From assembly GCF_000021965.1 (NCBI RefSeq), contig NC_011832.1:806001-870000 (forward strand): a stretch of 64,000 nt of DNA. Reading direction: 5' to 3'. The notes under the pieces are model-generated. The model saw only the letters and a program-made list of their open reading frames with translations. It was not told the origin of the DNA and searched no databases. The DNA comes from Methanosphaerula palustris E1-9c. Its GTDB lineage: Archaea; Halobacteriota; Methanomicrobia; Methanomicrobiales; Methanospirillaceae. This document shows positions 7,145-16,587 of the stretch, piece by piece. The translations under genes and the position numbers were made by a program. Each line of letters starts with the position of its first letter. The stretch's first letter is position 1.

Positions 7145-9556
7145 TCACCCGGTCCCGTCAAGGTGCCCCTTCACCTGTGCTGTTCTCTCCTTGATCAGAC
7201 CGAAGTCCTTCGTCTGTCTGTATAACGCTGTTCTGAGATCTTCTATCTCGCTCTTCTGGCTATCAGGTACCGTGGTGCCGATCCCTTTGAGTTCGGCACG
7301 CTTGATGACAGCGGCCGCATCCTCAAGGATCATCCTCTGGTCCTGGTTGAAGAGGATCTCCCAGGACTGCCGTTCGGACTGCTCGGTCGTATCGCGGTCC
7401 AGGGATCCGTTGACCTTAAGGAGTGCGTCCTCAAAATGCTTTCCGGTGATCCTGACGTTCCCGATCGCTTCGGTCCTCTCCAGTTCGGTCTTCCCGGTCA
7501 TTACGCCGATGAACTCACGCATCGCTGAGAGCTTCGCCTCCCTGACCAGTGCCTCGATGTCTGCACCCACGAACCTCTCGGTCTTCTCAACCAGATCGTC
7601 GATCTTCACATCCCCTGAGAGGATCGCCTCGGCATGCCGCAGGTAGACCTCGAAGATCTTCTTCCTCCCCTCCCTGTCCGGCGGTGGGACGTAGAGGTGC
7701 CGGTCGAGCCGGCCTGGCCGCATCAGCGCCTTGTCGATCATGTCGGGCCTGTTGGTGGCTGCCAGCACCACCACGTTCTTCAGTTCCTCGAGCCCGTCCA
7801 GCTCGGTCAGGATCTGGCTGACCACACTCTCGGTCACATGCGAGGAGCCCGTGTAGGATCCCCTCGACGGCACCAGGGCATCGATCTCGTCGAAGAAGAT
7901 GATCGACGGAGCAGCCTGCCGGGCCTTTCTGAAGATGTCCCTGACCCCCTTTTCTGATTCACCGACCCACTTTGAGAGGAGTTCGGGCCCCTTCACCGAG
8001 ATGAAGTTGCACTGGCTCTCGTTGGCGACCGCCTTTGCCAGCATCGTCTTGCCGGTGCCTGGCGGGCCGAAGAGCAGAATCCCCTTCGGGGCACTGGTCT
8101 CGAGCTTCTCAAAAACGTCCGCGTACTTGAGCGGCCACTCCACCGTCTCGGTCAGGTCCTTCTTCACCTGTTCGAGTCCGCCGATGTCCTCCCACTTCAC
8201 GTCCGGCACCTCGACCAGCACCTCCCGCATCGCACTCGGGTCGACATGTTTTCTCGCCTCGGTGAAGTCGGCATTGGTCACTTTCAACTGGTCGAGCACC
8301 TCGTCCGGGATCCCCTCGTCATCCTTGATCTTCGGGATCACCTTCCGAAGGGCGTGCATCGCGGCTTCCTTGACCAGCAGGGCGATATCGGCACCGACGA
8401 ATCCATGCGTGGTCTCTGAGAGATCCTTGAGGTCCACATCTTCGGCGAGGGGGACACCCCTGGTGTGGACCTTGAAGATATCCTCCCGGCCGTTCCGGTC
8501 AGGGATCCCGATCTCGATCTCTCGATCGAACCGGCCGCCCCGCCGGAGTGCCGGGTCGAGCGCATCCGGAAGGTTGGTGGCCGCGATCACGATCACCTCG
8601 CCACGCCCCTTCAGCCCGTCCATCAGGGCGAGCAACTGGGCGACCACCCGGCGTTCGACCTCGCCCTTGGTATCCTCCCGCTTGGGTGCGATCGAATCGA
8701 TCTCATCGATGAAGATGATCGTCGGGGCGTTCTGCTGGGCCTCCTCGAAGACCTGGCGGAGGTTTCCCTCGCTCTCACCATAGTACTTGGAGATGATCTC
8801 CGGACCTGAAAGGGTGATGAAGTGGGCGTCCACCTCGTTGGCCACCGCCTTCGCTATCAACGTCTTGCCAGTGCCGGGCGGCCCGTACAGCAGCACCCCC
8901 TTGGGCGGCTGGATCCCGAGCTTCTCAAAGATCTCCGGGTGGCGGAGCGGCAGTTCGATCATCTCCCGAACCTGCTGCAGTTCGCGGCCGAGCCCGCCGA
9001 TATCCTCGTAGTGGATGTCCGCCGTCGCCGCTTCCTTCTTTCCCTCCTCCGGTTTGTAGGGGGTCTCCTTCAGTTCGATGGTGGTCTCATCGGTGACGAC
9101 CACGATCCCCTTCGGTGTGACTTTGGCGATCACAAAGGTGAGAGGATTTCCGATCACGTCGACCCGCAGACTCTGCCCTTCCATCACCGACCGACCATGC
9201 AACAACCTCCTCAGGTACTGTTCGCCACCGACGAGCCGGATCGGCTGGGTCGGCTGGATCACAACCTTGGTTGCGACCGAGGCCTGCACCTTCCTGATCC
9301 TGACGGTCTCGTCGACCCCGGTTCCTGCATTGGATCTTATGTTCCCGTCGATCCGGAGGATCCCTCTGCCGGTGTCCTCCGGAAATCCCGGCCAGACGAT
9401 GGCGTTCGCCTTCCTCTTGCCCTGAATCTCGATTACATCCCCGCTGACGAATCCGAGCGCTCTCATCACGTCCATCGAGACACGTGCGATACCCCGGCCG
9501 GCATCATCCCGTGCGGCTTCCTTCACCACGACGTTGACATAATCATTATCTGCCAT
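7145..9556 (-). CDS. VAT/CDC48-family AAA+ ATPase
   Basis: 803-residue double-AAA unfoldase, the archaeal counterpart of p97/Cdc48, which extracts and unfolds substrates for the proteasome. The N-domain (double-psi barrel, about residues 1-180) is followed by two AAA modules. D1 has [17 protein letters not shown], the Walker [13 protein letters not shown] and the arginine-finger region [14 protein letters not shown]2 has [29 protein letters not shown] and [16 protein letters not shown]. The ATG at 9554-9556 ([11 protein letters not shown]) fits the aggtgat Shine-Dalgarno better than the ATG pair just upstream. Length matches VAT (about 745-810). hsp20 lies 15 bases downstream. Confidence 0.96.
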   Translation of the reverse strand: MADNDYVNVVVKEAARDDAGRGIARVSMDVMRALGFVSGDVIEIQGKRKANAIVWPGFPEDTGRGILRIDGNIRSNAGTGVDETVRIRKVQASVATKVVIQPTQPIRLVGGEQYLRRLLHGRSVMEGQSLRVDVIGNPLTFVIAKVTPKGIVVVTDETTIELKETPYKPEEGKKEAATADIHYEDIGGLGRELQQVREMIELPLRHPEIFEKLGIQPPKGVLLYGPPGTGKTLIAKAVANEVDAHFITLSGPEIISKYYGESEGNLRQVFEEAQQNAPTIIFIDEIDSIAPKREDTKGEVERRVVAQLLALMDGLKGRGEVIVIAATNLPDALDPALRRGGRFDREIEIGIPDRNGREDIFKVHTRGVPLAEDVDLKDLSETTHGFVGADIALLVKEAAMHALRKVIPKIKDDEGIPDEVLDQLKVTNADFTEARKHVDPSAMREVLVEVPDVKWEDIGGLEQVKKDLTETVEWPLKYADVFEKLETSAPKGILLFGPPGTGKTMLAKAVANESQCNFISVKGPELLSKWVGESEKGVRDIFRKARQAAPSIIFFDEIDALVPSRGSYTGSSHVTESVVSQILTELDGLEELKNVVVLAATNRPDMIDKALMRPGRLDRHLYVPPPDREGRKKIFEVYLRHAEAILSGDVKIDDLVEKTERFVGADIEALVREAKLSAMREFIGVMTGKTELERTEAIGNVRITGKHFEDALLKVNGSLDRDTTEQSERQSWEILFNQDQRMILEDAAAVIKRAELKGIGTTVPDSQKSEIEDLRTALYRQTKDFGLIKERTAQVKGHLDGTG

Positions 9557-9602
9557 AATTATCATCACCTGAATCTATGATTTACCTTAAGTTAGTGTAT
9601 TA

Positions 9603-9612
9603 TTTTATATAA
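9603..9612 (-). promoter_or_regulatory. TATA box for the VAT-hsp20 transcript
   Basis: Read on the minus strand this is ttatataaaa, a near-ideal archaeal TATA box. It lies about 46 bases ahead of the VAT start, which would leave a leader of roughly 20-25 bases containing the Shine-Dalgarno. It sits immediately after the stop codon of the upstream cyclo-ligase gene, so VAT probably has its own promoter. Confidence 0.5.
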
Positions 9613-9619
9613 CAATTTC

Positions 9620-10195
9620 TTATGCTGCATTCTTTCTGCAACAGATGGTTCCCTGCTCTGTTATGATCCAGTCCATCCGAATATCGTTCTCATCGGCAGG
9701 GAGAGATGAGACCTCCTGGCATGAGAAGGCCAGCCCGATCGTCGGGATATCCTGATGTCGAGCAAGGAATCGATCATAGTACCCGGCGCCGTATCCGAGT
9801 CTGTTCCCGGCGGAGTCGAAGGCCAGCATCGGCACGATCACCACCTCTATCGCCGATGGGTCGGCAGGGATCTCATGGCCGATCGGTTCCGGAACCTGGA
9901 AGGTCGAGGGGACCAGCACGGCCGGGTCGACAAGGCAGGAGAGCCGGAGCGAGCAGTCCTCCCGCTGGATGATCGGTACCACCACGGTCTTCTCTTCTTT
10001 GAGCAGCCATTTGATCAGCGGCATCGTGTCGACCTCCGGGCACTTGGAGGCATAGACCAGCACTGTCTCTCTCTCTTTGAGAATCGGGATCAGATGGTCC
10101 CGGATCCTTCTGCTGTAATCGCTGATCTGCGCCTCGTCGAGCGTTGCCCGCTGGATCTTCGCCACCTGGCGCAGGGCCATCTTAGAGTCAGACAT
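9620..10195 (-). CDS. 5-formyltetrahydrofolate cyclo-ligase family protein
   Basis: 191-residue ATP-dependent enzyme family that converts 5-formyl-THF to 5,10-methenyl-THF. The N-terminal basic stretch (MALRQVAKIQRATL) and the phosphate/ATP-binding signature RLGYGAGYYDRFLARH are clear, and VVIVPMLAFDSAGNRLG precedes it as in the family. Methanogens mainly use tetrahydromethanopterin, so the substrate here may be a folate or a pterin analogue; the sequence does not decide this. It is transcribed away from the adjacent acs operon, with which it shares a 135-base divergent promoter region. Confidence 0.9.
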   Translation of the reverse strand: MSDSKMALRQVAKIQRATLDEAQISDYSRRIRDHLIPILKERETVLVYASKCPEVDTMPLIKWLLKEEKTVVVPIIQREDCSLRLSCLVDPAVLVPSTFQVPEPIGHEIPADPSAIEVVIVPMLAFDSAGNRLGYGAGYYDRFLARHQDIPTIGLAFSCQEVSSLPADENDIRMDWIITEQGTICCRKNAA

Positions 10196-10330
10196 CTATG
10201 GTAGTGTATCCGGTCAGTCTCTGATAAACCCCTCTTTTTTCTATTCTGCGTACTATTATGGTACCTGTACGATCATCTCTTATACTGAGGGTTCCTAGAA
10301 TCTTCTAACGAGACCTTTTTGGAGGATTTC

Positions 10331-12352
10331 ATGACCAGTATACAGGAATCATTACCTCGCGGCACGGCCGCGCTCGATCAGGCGATGGCAGGAATCACTG
10401 CAATCCCTGGCTATGATGAGACCGCCTATCACCTCCCGATCTCATTTGCGGTCACCGGGACCGTGGTTGAGGATGCCTCCTCGGCAGATGAGGCTTACCA
10501 GAAGTCCGGAAAGAACCCGCTGATCGCCTGGGAGTGTCTGCATGCCTCGCTGCATCAGCCGCTGGAGGAGCCGTACACCGGGTTCATCGCCGACGCAGTG
10601 ATCCGGAAACTGGGCTACTCGCTGGTCGACGGTTCGATCCTCGGGCTCGCCCTGATCGTCGGGACCCCACAGGGAAAAGACCTGGCTGCTGCGATCGCCC
10701 GGGAACTGCAGGAGAAGTACATGCTCACCTTCCTGGCCGGCGATGTGGTCAGTTCTCTCTCTGGGGCGGGTGTCAAGGTCGGACTCGACTATCGACTGAT
10801 CCCGCTCGGTCCGTCGGTCTCGCATGGCATCCACTTCGCCGACCTTATCGCCCGGGTCGCGATGATCTTCGGCGGGGTCGCGCCGGGCGATGCGGGACGG
10901 CTGCTTACCTACGCTAAGGAACGGGCCAAGGCCGTCGTCTTCGCGTTCCCGGGGATGACCGACCAGGAGATCGCCTGTATCGATGCACTCAGGATCCTCG
11001 GGATCCCGATCATCAGCCTCGGCGGCTACGAAGGCGGGGAGTGGATCGCCCCGACGCCCACCGAGGCGGTCAAGCAGGGGATGGATCTGCTCGGGATCCG
11101 GGTCACGGTCACCGCGATTCCGATCCCGATGGCCTGTTCCCCGGCCTTTGAAGGGAAGAGCATCCGGAAGGAGGAGATGTATGCCGAGTTCGGCGGCGGA
11201 AGGTCCCCGGCGTTCGAACTCCTCCGGGTCCGCCCGGAAGCAGAGGTCGAGGATGGAAAGGTGACCGTGATCGGCCCTGAGATCGAGACGATTCCGGAAG
11301 GATCGGCCGCCCCCCTCGGGATCGTGATCGAGGTCGCCGGCAAAACGATGAAGAAGGAGTACGAGCCGGTGCTCGAGCGGCGGATCCACAACTTCGTCAA
11401 CTATGGCGAGGGGTCCTGGCATGTGGCGCAGCGGGACCTGATCTGGGTGCGGCTCTCCAAGGAGGCTGTCAAGAATGGTGTCCGGGTCGAGCACATCGGA
11501 AAACTTCTCGCCAGCAAGTTCCGGATCGACTTCCCCGACCTCCTCGATGCGGTGCAGGTGACGCTGATCACCGATCCCGAGCAGGTGCTGACGGCAAAGA
11601 AGGAGGCAGAGGCGATCTACGATGAGCGGGATGCACGGATCAAAGGGATGAAGGACGACGACGCCGATACCTTCTACTCATGCACCCTCTGTCAGACCTT
11701 TGCCCCTGATCATGTCTGTGTCATCACCCCCGAACGGCCCGGACTCTGTGGTGCGATCTCCTGGCTCGACGGGAAGATCGCCTATGAGATCTCCCCGGCC
11801 GGCGCCAACCAGCCTGTCCAGAAGGGAGGGCTGATCAGTGCGGAGAACGGTGAGTTCGAAGGGGTGAATCGATTCGTCAGAAAGGCCTCGCATGGGGCGA
11901 TCGAACGGTGCCAGCTGTACAACTTCATGGAGTACCCGATGACCGCCTGCGGCTGCTTTGAGGTGATCGCACTGGTGCTGCCTGAGGTGAACGGGATCAT
12001 GGTCGTGAACCGTGAGTATAAGGGAGAGACCCCGTCAGGGATGTCGTTTTCAACCCTTGCCGGCACCATCGGCGGCGGGGTTCAGACCCCCGGGTTTGCC
12101 GGGATATCCAAGAGTTATATTCTCAGCGATCGGTTCCTCCAGGCAGAGGGCGGCATCGATCGGCTGGTCTGGATGCCCTCGGTGCTGAAGGAGGAACTGG
12201 CGTCACGGCTGAAGGAGAGGCTGAAAGCCCAGGGGAAGGGCGACCTCTTTGAGAAGATCGCAGACGAACGGAATGCAGAGACCATCGAGGCACTGACAGA
12301 GTTCCTTGCCGGTGTCGATCACCCGGCACTGACGATGGATTCGATACTGTAG
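10331..12352 (+). CDS. acsB: Acetyl-CoA synthase catalytic subunit, bacterial long form
   Basis: 673-residue ACS that condenses CO, a methyl group from the corrinoid protein and CoA to acetyl-CoA at the Ni-Ni-[4Fe-4S] A-cluster. The cluster cysteines are at 451, 454, 463 and 473 (YSCTLCQTFAPDHVCV through GLCGAISW), and the distal-nickel Cys-Gly-Cys is at 540-542 (TACGCFE). These spacings equal those of Moorella AcsB (506, 509, 518, 528, 595, 597) with a constant offset of 55. The N-terminal domain that docks CODH is present (PYTGFIADAVIRKLGYSLVD, FGGVAPGDAGR), unlike the short archaeal CdhC. The C-terminus HPALTMDSIL is as in acetogens. The ggagg at 10321-10325 selects ATG 10331. It heads a six-gene operon. 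Confidence 0.96.
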   Translation: MTSIQESLPRGTAALDQAMAGITAIPGYDETAYHLPISFAVTGTVVEDASSADEAYQKSGKNPLIAWECLHASLHQPLEEPYTGFIADAVIRKLGYSLVDGSILGLALIVGTPQGKDLAAAIARELQEKYMLTFLAGDVVSSLSGAGVKVGLDYRLIPLGPSVSHGIHFADLIARVAMIFGGVAPGDAGRLLTYAKERAKAVVFAFPGMTDQEIACIDALRILGIPIISLGGYEGGEWIAPTPTEAVKQGMDLLGIRVTVTAIPIPMACSPAFEGKSIRKEEMYAEFGGGRSPAFELLRVRPEAEVEDGKVTVIGPEIETIPEGSAAPLGIVIEVAGKTMKKEYEPVLERRIHNFVNYGEGSWHVAQRDLIWVRLSKEAVKNGVRVEHIGKLLASKFRIDFPDLLDAVQVTLITDPEQVLTAKKEAEAIYDERDARIKGMKDDDADTFYSCTLCQTFAPDHVCVITPERPGLCGAISWLDGKIAYEISPAGANQPVQKGGLISAENGEFEGVNRFVRKASHGAIERCQLYNFMEYPMTACGCFEVIALVLPEVNGIMVVNREYKGETPSGMSFSTLAGTIGGGVQTPGFAGISKSYILSDRFLQAEGGIDRLVWMPSVLKEELASRLKERLKAQGKGDLFEKIADERNAETIEALTEFLAGVDHPALTMDSIL

Positions 12353-12367
12353 GAGACGGTACCTGAA

Positions 12368-13333
12368 ATGACAGATACAACATCATCTGAATGGGAAGGA
12401 GCGATCGGCACGGTCACCCTCGGGGCGACTGCCGGGGAAGGAGGAACCCGAACGGTCTCGTACCGAATCGGGGGCGATCAGGGGCTGCCCTACACCGGTG
12501 CCTTCCGGCCGGGCGAACACCAGCCGCTGATCGTCTTTGAGATCTGTGACGACCCCTCGATCTGGTCGCCGCTGGTGAAGAACGCGGTCGGTGACCAGGT
12601 CAACGATCCCGGGGACTGGGCTGCTACAGTTGAGAAGACGTATCGGGCCGACATGGTCCGGCTGGTGCTGACCAGTACCCGGCGTCGTGGGTTCGAGGAC
12701 TTCCCCTCTATAAACCGGACCGTCGAGCAGGTCCTTTCGTCGACAGGCCTTCCGCTGTCGATCGAAGGGCCCAGCGAGCCGGCGATCGAGAGCGAGGTCT
12801 TTCAGCGGTGCGGGGAGGCCGGTCAGGGCGAACGGCTCCTCCTCGGCACCGCCGAAGCGACGCGGTACCGGTCGGTGGCGGCAGCAGCCCTCACCTATCA
12901 CCACGCGATGATCGCCCAGTCCCCCATCGACATCAACCTCGCCAAGCAGTTGAACATCCTCCTCCGCGAGGTCGGGGTTCCTGCAGATCAGATCGTGATC
13001 GACCCGTACACCGGGGCGCTCGGCTATGGGTTTGAGTACTCGTACTCGGCGATGGAGCGGATCCGGTTCGCGGCCCTGAAGGGGGATTCGGATCTGGCGA
13101 TGCCGATGATCTGTGCGGCTGGAGATACGCTGAACGTCAAGGAGATCCGGGACGCACCTGCGGATGAACAGGATCAGATGGCGATCCGCTGGGAGGTCTA
13201 CTCCAGTCTCGCGGCTGCGATCGCCGGGGCCGCGGTCCTCTGTGTCCGCCATCCGGGTTCGGTCCCGGTGCTTCGGCAGGCGCTCGATGCCCTCTGGGTC
13301 TCCCGGCAGGAGGTGAAGGCCGATGGCACTTAA
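12368..13333 (+). CDS. acsD: Corrinoid iron-sulfur protein small subunit
   Basis: 321-residue small (delta) subunit of the corrinoid Fe-S protein that carries the methyl group to ACS. It forms a TIM barrel with no metal cluster of its own. Family features include PLIVFEICDDPSIW, the segment MIAQSPIDINLAKQLN, and VIDPYTGALGYGFEYSYSAMERIR. It follows acsB by 15 bases and overlaps acsC by 11, consistent with stoichiometric expression. Length matches bacterial AcsD (about 310-325) rather than the longer archaeal CdhD (about 430). Confidence 0.93.
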   Translation: MTDTTSSEWEGAIGTVTLGATAGEGGTRTVSYRIGGDQGLPYTGAFRPGEHQPLIVFEICDDPSIWSPLVKNAVGDQVNDPGDWAATVEKTYRADMVRLVLTSTRRRGFEDFPSINRTVEQVLSSTGLPLSIEGPSEPAIESEVFQRCGEAGQGERLLLGTAEATRYRSVAAAALTYHHAMIAQSPIDINLAKQLNILLREVGVPADQIVIDPYTGALGYGFEYSYSAMERIRFAALKGDSDLAMPMICAAGDTLNVKEIRDAPADEQDQMAIRWEVYSSLAAAIAGAAVLCVRHPGSVPVLRQALDALWVSRQEVKADGT

Positions 13334-14657
13334 GGCTCTCGATATCTACAAACTGCTTCCGAAGAAGAACTGTAAGGAGTGCGGCGTTCCGACCTGTCTG
13401 ACCTTTGCGATGAAACTCGCATCAGGAAAGGCTGAACTCGACCTCTGTCCGTACCTGGATGAAACAGCCCGGTCTGTGCTCGGGTCGTCGACGCGACCGC
13501 CGATTCGGAAGGTGAAGGTCGGGGTTGGGGAACGGTCTTTCACCATCGGGGACGAGACGGTCTTCTATCGGCACGAGAAGACCTTCTATCATCAGCCGGG
13601 GATCGTCTTCTCGATCACCGACGAGATGGACGACGGCTCGATCCGGGCGGTCGTCGGGCGGGTCAGGGACGAAAAACTGACCCGGGTCGGCGCCGACCTG
13701 ATGATCAACGGGATCGCGGTCGAGCATACCGCAGCAGACCCTGCTGCGTTCGGCCGGGCTGTTGCGGTGATCGAGGAGATCGCCGATCTGCCTGAGGTGC
13801 TGATCACGACGGACCCGGTGGCCCTGGAGGCTGCACTGGGGCAGTGCGGTGGGTTCCGGCCGCTGATCGCTTCGGCGACGGTGGAAAATTACGTCGCCTT
13901 CGCCGCCCTGGCCAAGAAGTTCGGCTGCCCGCTCGCCGTCAGTGCGCCCGACCTCTCTGCGATGAAGGACCTGGTCACGAAGGTGATCGCCGCCGGCGTC
14001 GAGAACCTGGTTCTGGATATTGTTCCGGCCTCGCCCGGCGCATTCATCGCCACCTCCTCCCTGGTGCGGCAGCAGTCGCTGGCACGGTCCGTGCCTGAAC
14101 TCGGGTACCCCGTGCTCTATACTACTGCCACCAGCAGTTCTCCTGACGCTGCGATCGTCGCCGGGATCCTGAAGTATGCCGGGGTGATCGTAACGGCACC
14201 GCTCTCGAAGGCTGAGACCTACGCAGCCCTGACTCTCCGGCAGAACATCTATACTGATCCGCAGAAGCCGATCCAGATGAACCCCGGACTGTACCGTATC
14301 GGGTCGCCGGGAATGGACGCCCCAGTGCTGATGACGGTGAACTTCTCGCTGACCTACTTCACCCTTCAGGGATACCTGGAGGGGACCCGACTGCCCTGCT
14401 TTATGCTGGTCGTCGACACCGAGGGGCAGTCGGTGCTGACTGCAGTGGCTGCAGGGAAACTGAACGAGACGCTGGTTCGTGACTCACTCAAGAAGTTCGA
14501 CGTCGAGTCCCAGGTCTCTCATAAGAAGATCATCATCCCGGGCTATGCCTCCCCGCTCTCCGGTGCGATCGAGGATGCGACCGGCTGGAAGGTGCTGGTC
14601 GGGCCGCGGGACGCAGCAGAGATCGGCGAGTTCCTTGAGAAGGAGTGGAAGGCGTAG
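13323..14657 (+). CDS. acsC: Corrinoid iron-sulfur protein large subunit
   Basis: 444-residue large (gamma) subunit of the corrinoid Fe-S protein. The N-terminal [4Fe-4S] domain has cysteines 17, 20, 25 and 42 (KKNCKECGVPTC ... LDLCPYLDE), used for reductive activation of cobalt. A TIM barrel follows and the C-terminal part (ASPLSGAIEDATGWKVLVGP) is the B12-binding domain. The methyl group is accepted from a methyl-pterin and delivered to ACS. It overlaps acsD by 11 bases and abuts acsV with no spacer. Length matches family members. Confidence 0.95.
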   Translation: MALKALDIYKLLPKKNCKECGVPTCLTFAMKLASGKAELDLCPYLDETARSVLGSSTRPPIRKVKVGVGERSFTIGDETVFYRHEKTFYHQPGIVFSITDEMDDGSIRAVVGRVRDEKLTRVGADLMINGIAVEHTAADPAAFGRAVAVIEEIADLPEVLITTDPVALEAALGQCGGFRPLIASATVENYVAFAALAKKFGCPLAVSAPDLSAMKDLVTKVIAAGVENLVLDIVPASPGAFIATSSLVRQQSLARSVPELGYPVLYTTATSSSPDAAIVAGILKYAGVIVTAPLSKAETYAALTLRQNIYTDPQKPIQMNPGLYRIGSPGMDAPVLMTVNFSLTYFTLQGYLEGTRLPCFMLVVDTEGQSVLTAVAAGKLNETLVRDSLKKFDVESQVSHKKIIIPGYASPLSGAIEDATGWKVLVGPRDAAEIGEFLEKEWKA

Positions 14658-16586
14658 ATGCCGATCGTCACCTTTCTCCCGTCTTATCGGAAGGCGGAGG
14701 TCGAGTTCGGGGCTACGATCCTCGATGCCGCCCAGCGGGCAGGGCTGAACATAAACGTGGTCTGCGGCGGCCAGGGCAAGTGCGGTAAGTGCATCGTCTA
14801 CCGTAAGAGCGGGAGGGTCGCCTTTGAACGTCAGCAGTACAGCCGGTTCTTCTCGCATGGAGAACTGGAGAAGGGGGCTCTGCTGGCCTGCGAAGCGTTT
14901 GTGAATGGGGACCTGGAGATCGTGGTCCCTGAGAGCTCGCTGATCCAGGAGCAGAAGATCCTGATCGAGGGGCTCGACCTGACGACCGCTTTTCGGCCGT
15001 CGGTGATGAAGTATCATGTGACTCTCTCGCCGCCGACGCTCGAGGACCCATCCCCTGACCTGACCCGGCTGCTGGACGGGCTTGAGAAGGTGCACGGTCC
15101 CACCACCGATCTGATCTTCGTCCCGCTCGGGGCGCTCAGGTCGGTGCCGCAGATCCTCCGGGACGGAAACTGGGATGTGACCGCGACGGTGGCGCTGATG
15201 CCGCCGGGCCGGTTCTGGTTGATCGACCTCGAAGAGGGGGACACTTCGCAACGGCTCTATGCGGCTGCGATCGACCTCGGGTCGACGACGGTCGTGGCCT
15301 GTATCTGGGATCTGGTCAAGGGGAAGGTCGTCGGTATCGCTTCCAACTATAACCGGCAGATCAGTTGCGGTGAGGATATCCTCTCCAGGGTGAACTTCGC
15401 CCGAAAGAACGGCCTCTCCAAGCTGCAGACACTCGCCACCGAGAGCATCAACGCGGCTCTGACCGCTGCAGCCAACAATGCCGGGATCGACCGGGACGAC
15501 ATCTACGAGGTGATGGTCGCCGGGAATACCGTGATGACTCACATGCTCCTTGGGATCGATCCGGCCTACATGATCGCCGAGCCCTATGTCCCGGTGATGC
15601 GCCGATCGATCAACACCGAGGCTGCGTCGATTGGTATCTTTGTCGCCAAGAATGCGGGGCTCTTCGTATTCCCGGGGGTCAGTGATTATATCGGCGGGGA
15701 TATCGTCGCCGACGTGCTCGCCTGCAGGATGGGCGAGCGGGAGGAGATCTCGCTGATGATCGATATCGGTACCAACTTCGAGGTGGTGCTCGGGAACAAT
15801 GAATGGATGTTCTCCTGTGCCGGGGCTGCCGGCCCCGCCCTGGAAGGGGGGGAGGTCCTCTTTGGGATGCGGGCCAACCCAGGGGCCATCGAGAAGGTCA
15901 CGATCGACCCCGACACACTGAAACCGACCTACTCGACGATCAACCAGGTGAAGCCGAAGGGGATCTGCGGGTCCGGGCTGATCGACCTGCTCGCCGAGTT
16001 GCTCACCGCCTGCGTGATCGATCGGAACGGTCTGATCGATACGACGATCGAGAATCCACGGGTCAGGAAGGGTGAATATTTCGCAGAGTATGTGGTGGTC
16101 TGGAAAGAGGAGGCCGGCACTGAGAAGGACATCGTGATCACTCAGAACGATATCAAGAATCTGATCATGTCCAAGGCTTCGGTGCTTGGGGCCTGTACGA
16201 CGCTGATGAAGGTGGCCGGGATCACGCATGAGGAGATCGATACGATCTACTTCTCCGGGGGTTTTGGGAACTACCTGAACAAGCAGAGTGCCATCACGAT
16301 CGGACTGATCCCGGAGGTTCCGCTCGACCAGATCAAGAACATCGGGAACGGAGCGCTGATGGGTGCGAACATCGCCCTGATCAACCGCGACCAGCGGCGG
16401 ACTCTCGAGTTGATCGCCCGGAACATCGCGTATATCGAGTTGAACGCGGAGCCCTCCTTCATGGACGAGTACACCCAGAGCAGTTTTCTGCCGCACACCG
16501 ACCTCTCGCTCTTCCCGAACGTCTCGACCCTCCTCGACCGGTGCCGGCTGAACCATCCGCATCATTCGTTGAACGGGGGTGTCTGA
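14658..16586 (+). CDS. acsV: Corrinoid activation protein (RACE family)
   Basis: 642-residue ATP-dependent reductive activator of corrinoid proteins, needed to return Co(II) to Co(I). The N-terminal [2Fe-2S] domain has cysteines 36, 42 and 45 (NVVCGGQGKCGKCIVY) with a fourth in LLACEAFV. The large C-terminal part is an ASKHA-like ATPase domain (DUF4445): AIDLGSTTVVACIWD, MIDIGTNFEVVLGN and FSGGFGNYLN are the phosphate- and nucleotide-binding segments. It starts one base after acsC and ends overlapping the ribosome site of the next gene, so the operon is tight. This is the usual partner of AcsCD. Confidence 0.93.
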   Translation: MPIVTFLPSYRKAEVEFGATILDAAQRAGLNINVVCGGQGKCGKCIVYRKSGRVAFERQQYSRFFSHGELEKGALLACEAFVNGDLEIVVPESSLIQEQKILIEGLDLTTAFRPSVMKYHVTLSPPTLEDPSPDLTRLLDGLEKVHGPTTDLIFVPLGALRSVPQILRDGNWDVTATVALMPPGRFWLIDLEEGDTSQRLYAAAIDLGSTTVVACIWDLVKGKVVGIASNYNRQISCGEDILSRVNFARKNGLSKLQTLATESINAALTAAANNAGIDRDDIYEVMVAGNTVMTHMLLGIDPAYMIAEPYVPVMRRSINTEAASIGIFVAKNAGLFVFPGVSDYIGGDIVADVLACRMGEREEISLMIDIGTNFEVVLGNNEWMFSCAGAAGPALEGGEVLFGMRANPGAIEKVTIDPDTLKPTYSTINQVKPKGICGSGLIDLLAELLTACVIDRNGLIDTTIENPRVRKGEYFAEYVVVWKEEAGTEKDIVITQNDIKNLIMSKASVLGACTTLMKVAGITHEEIDTIYFSGGFGNYLNKQSAITIGLIPEVPLDQIKNIGNGALMGANIALINRDQRRTLELIARNIAYIELNAEPSFMDEYTQSSFLPHTDLSLFPNVSTLLDRCRLNHPHHSLNGGV

Positions 16587-16587
16587 T

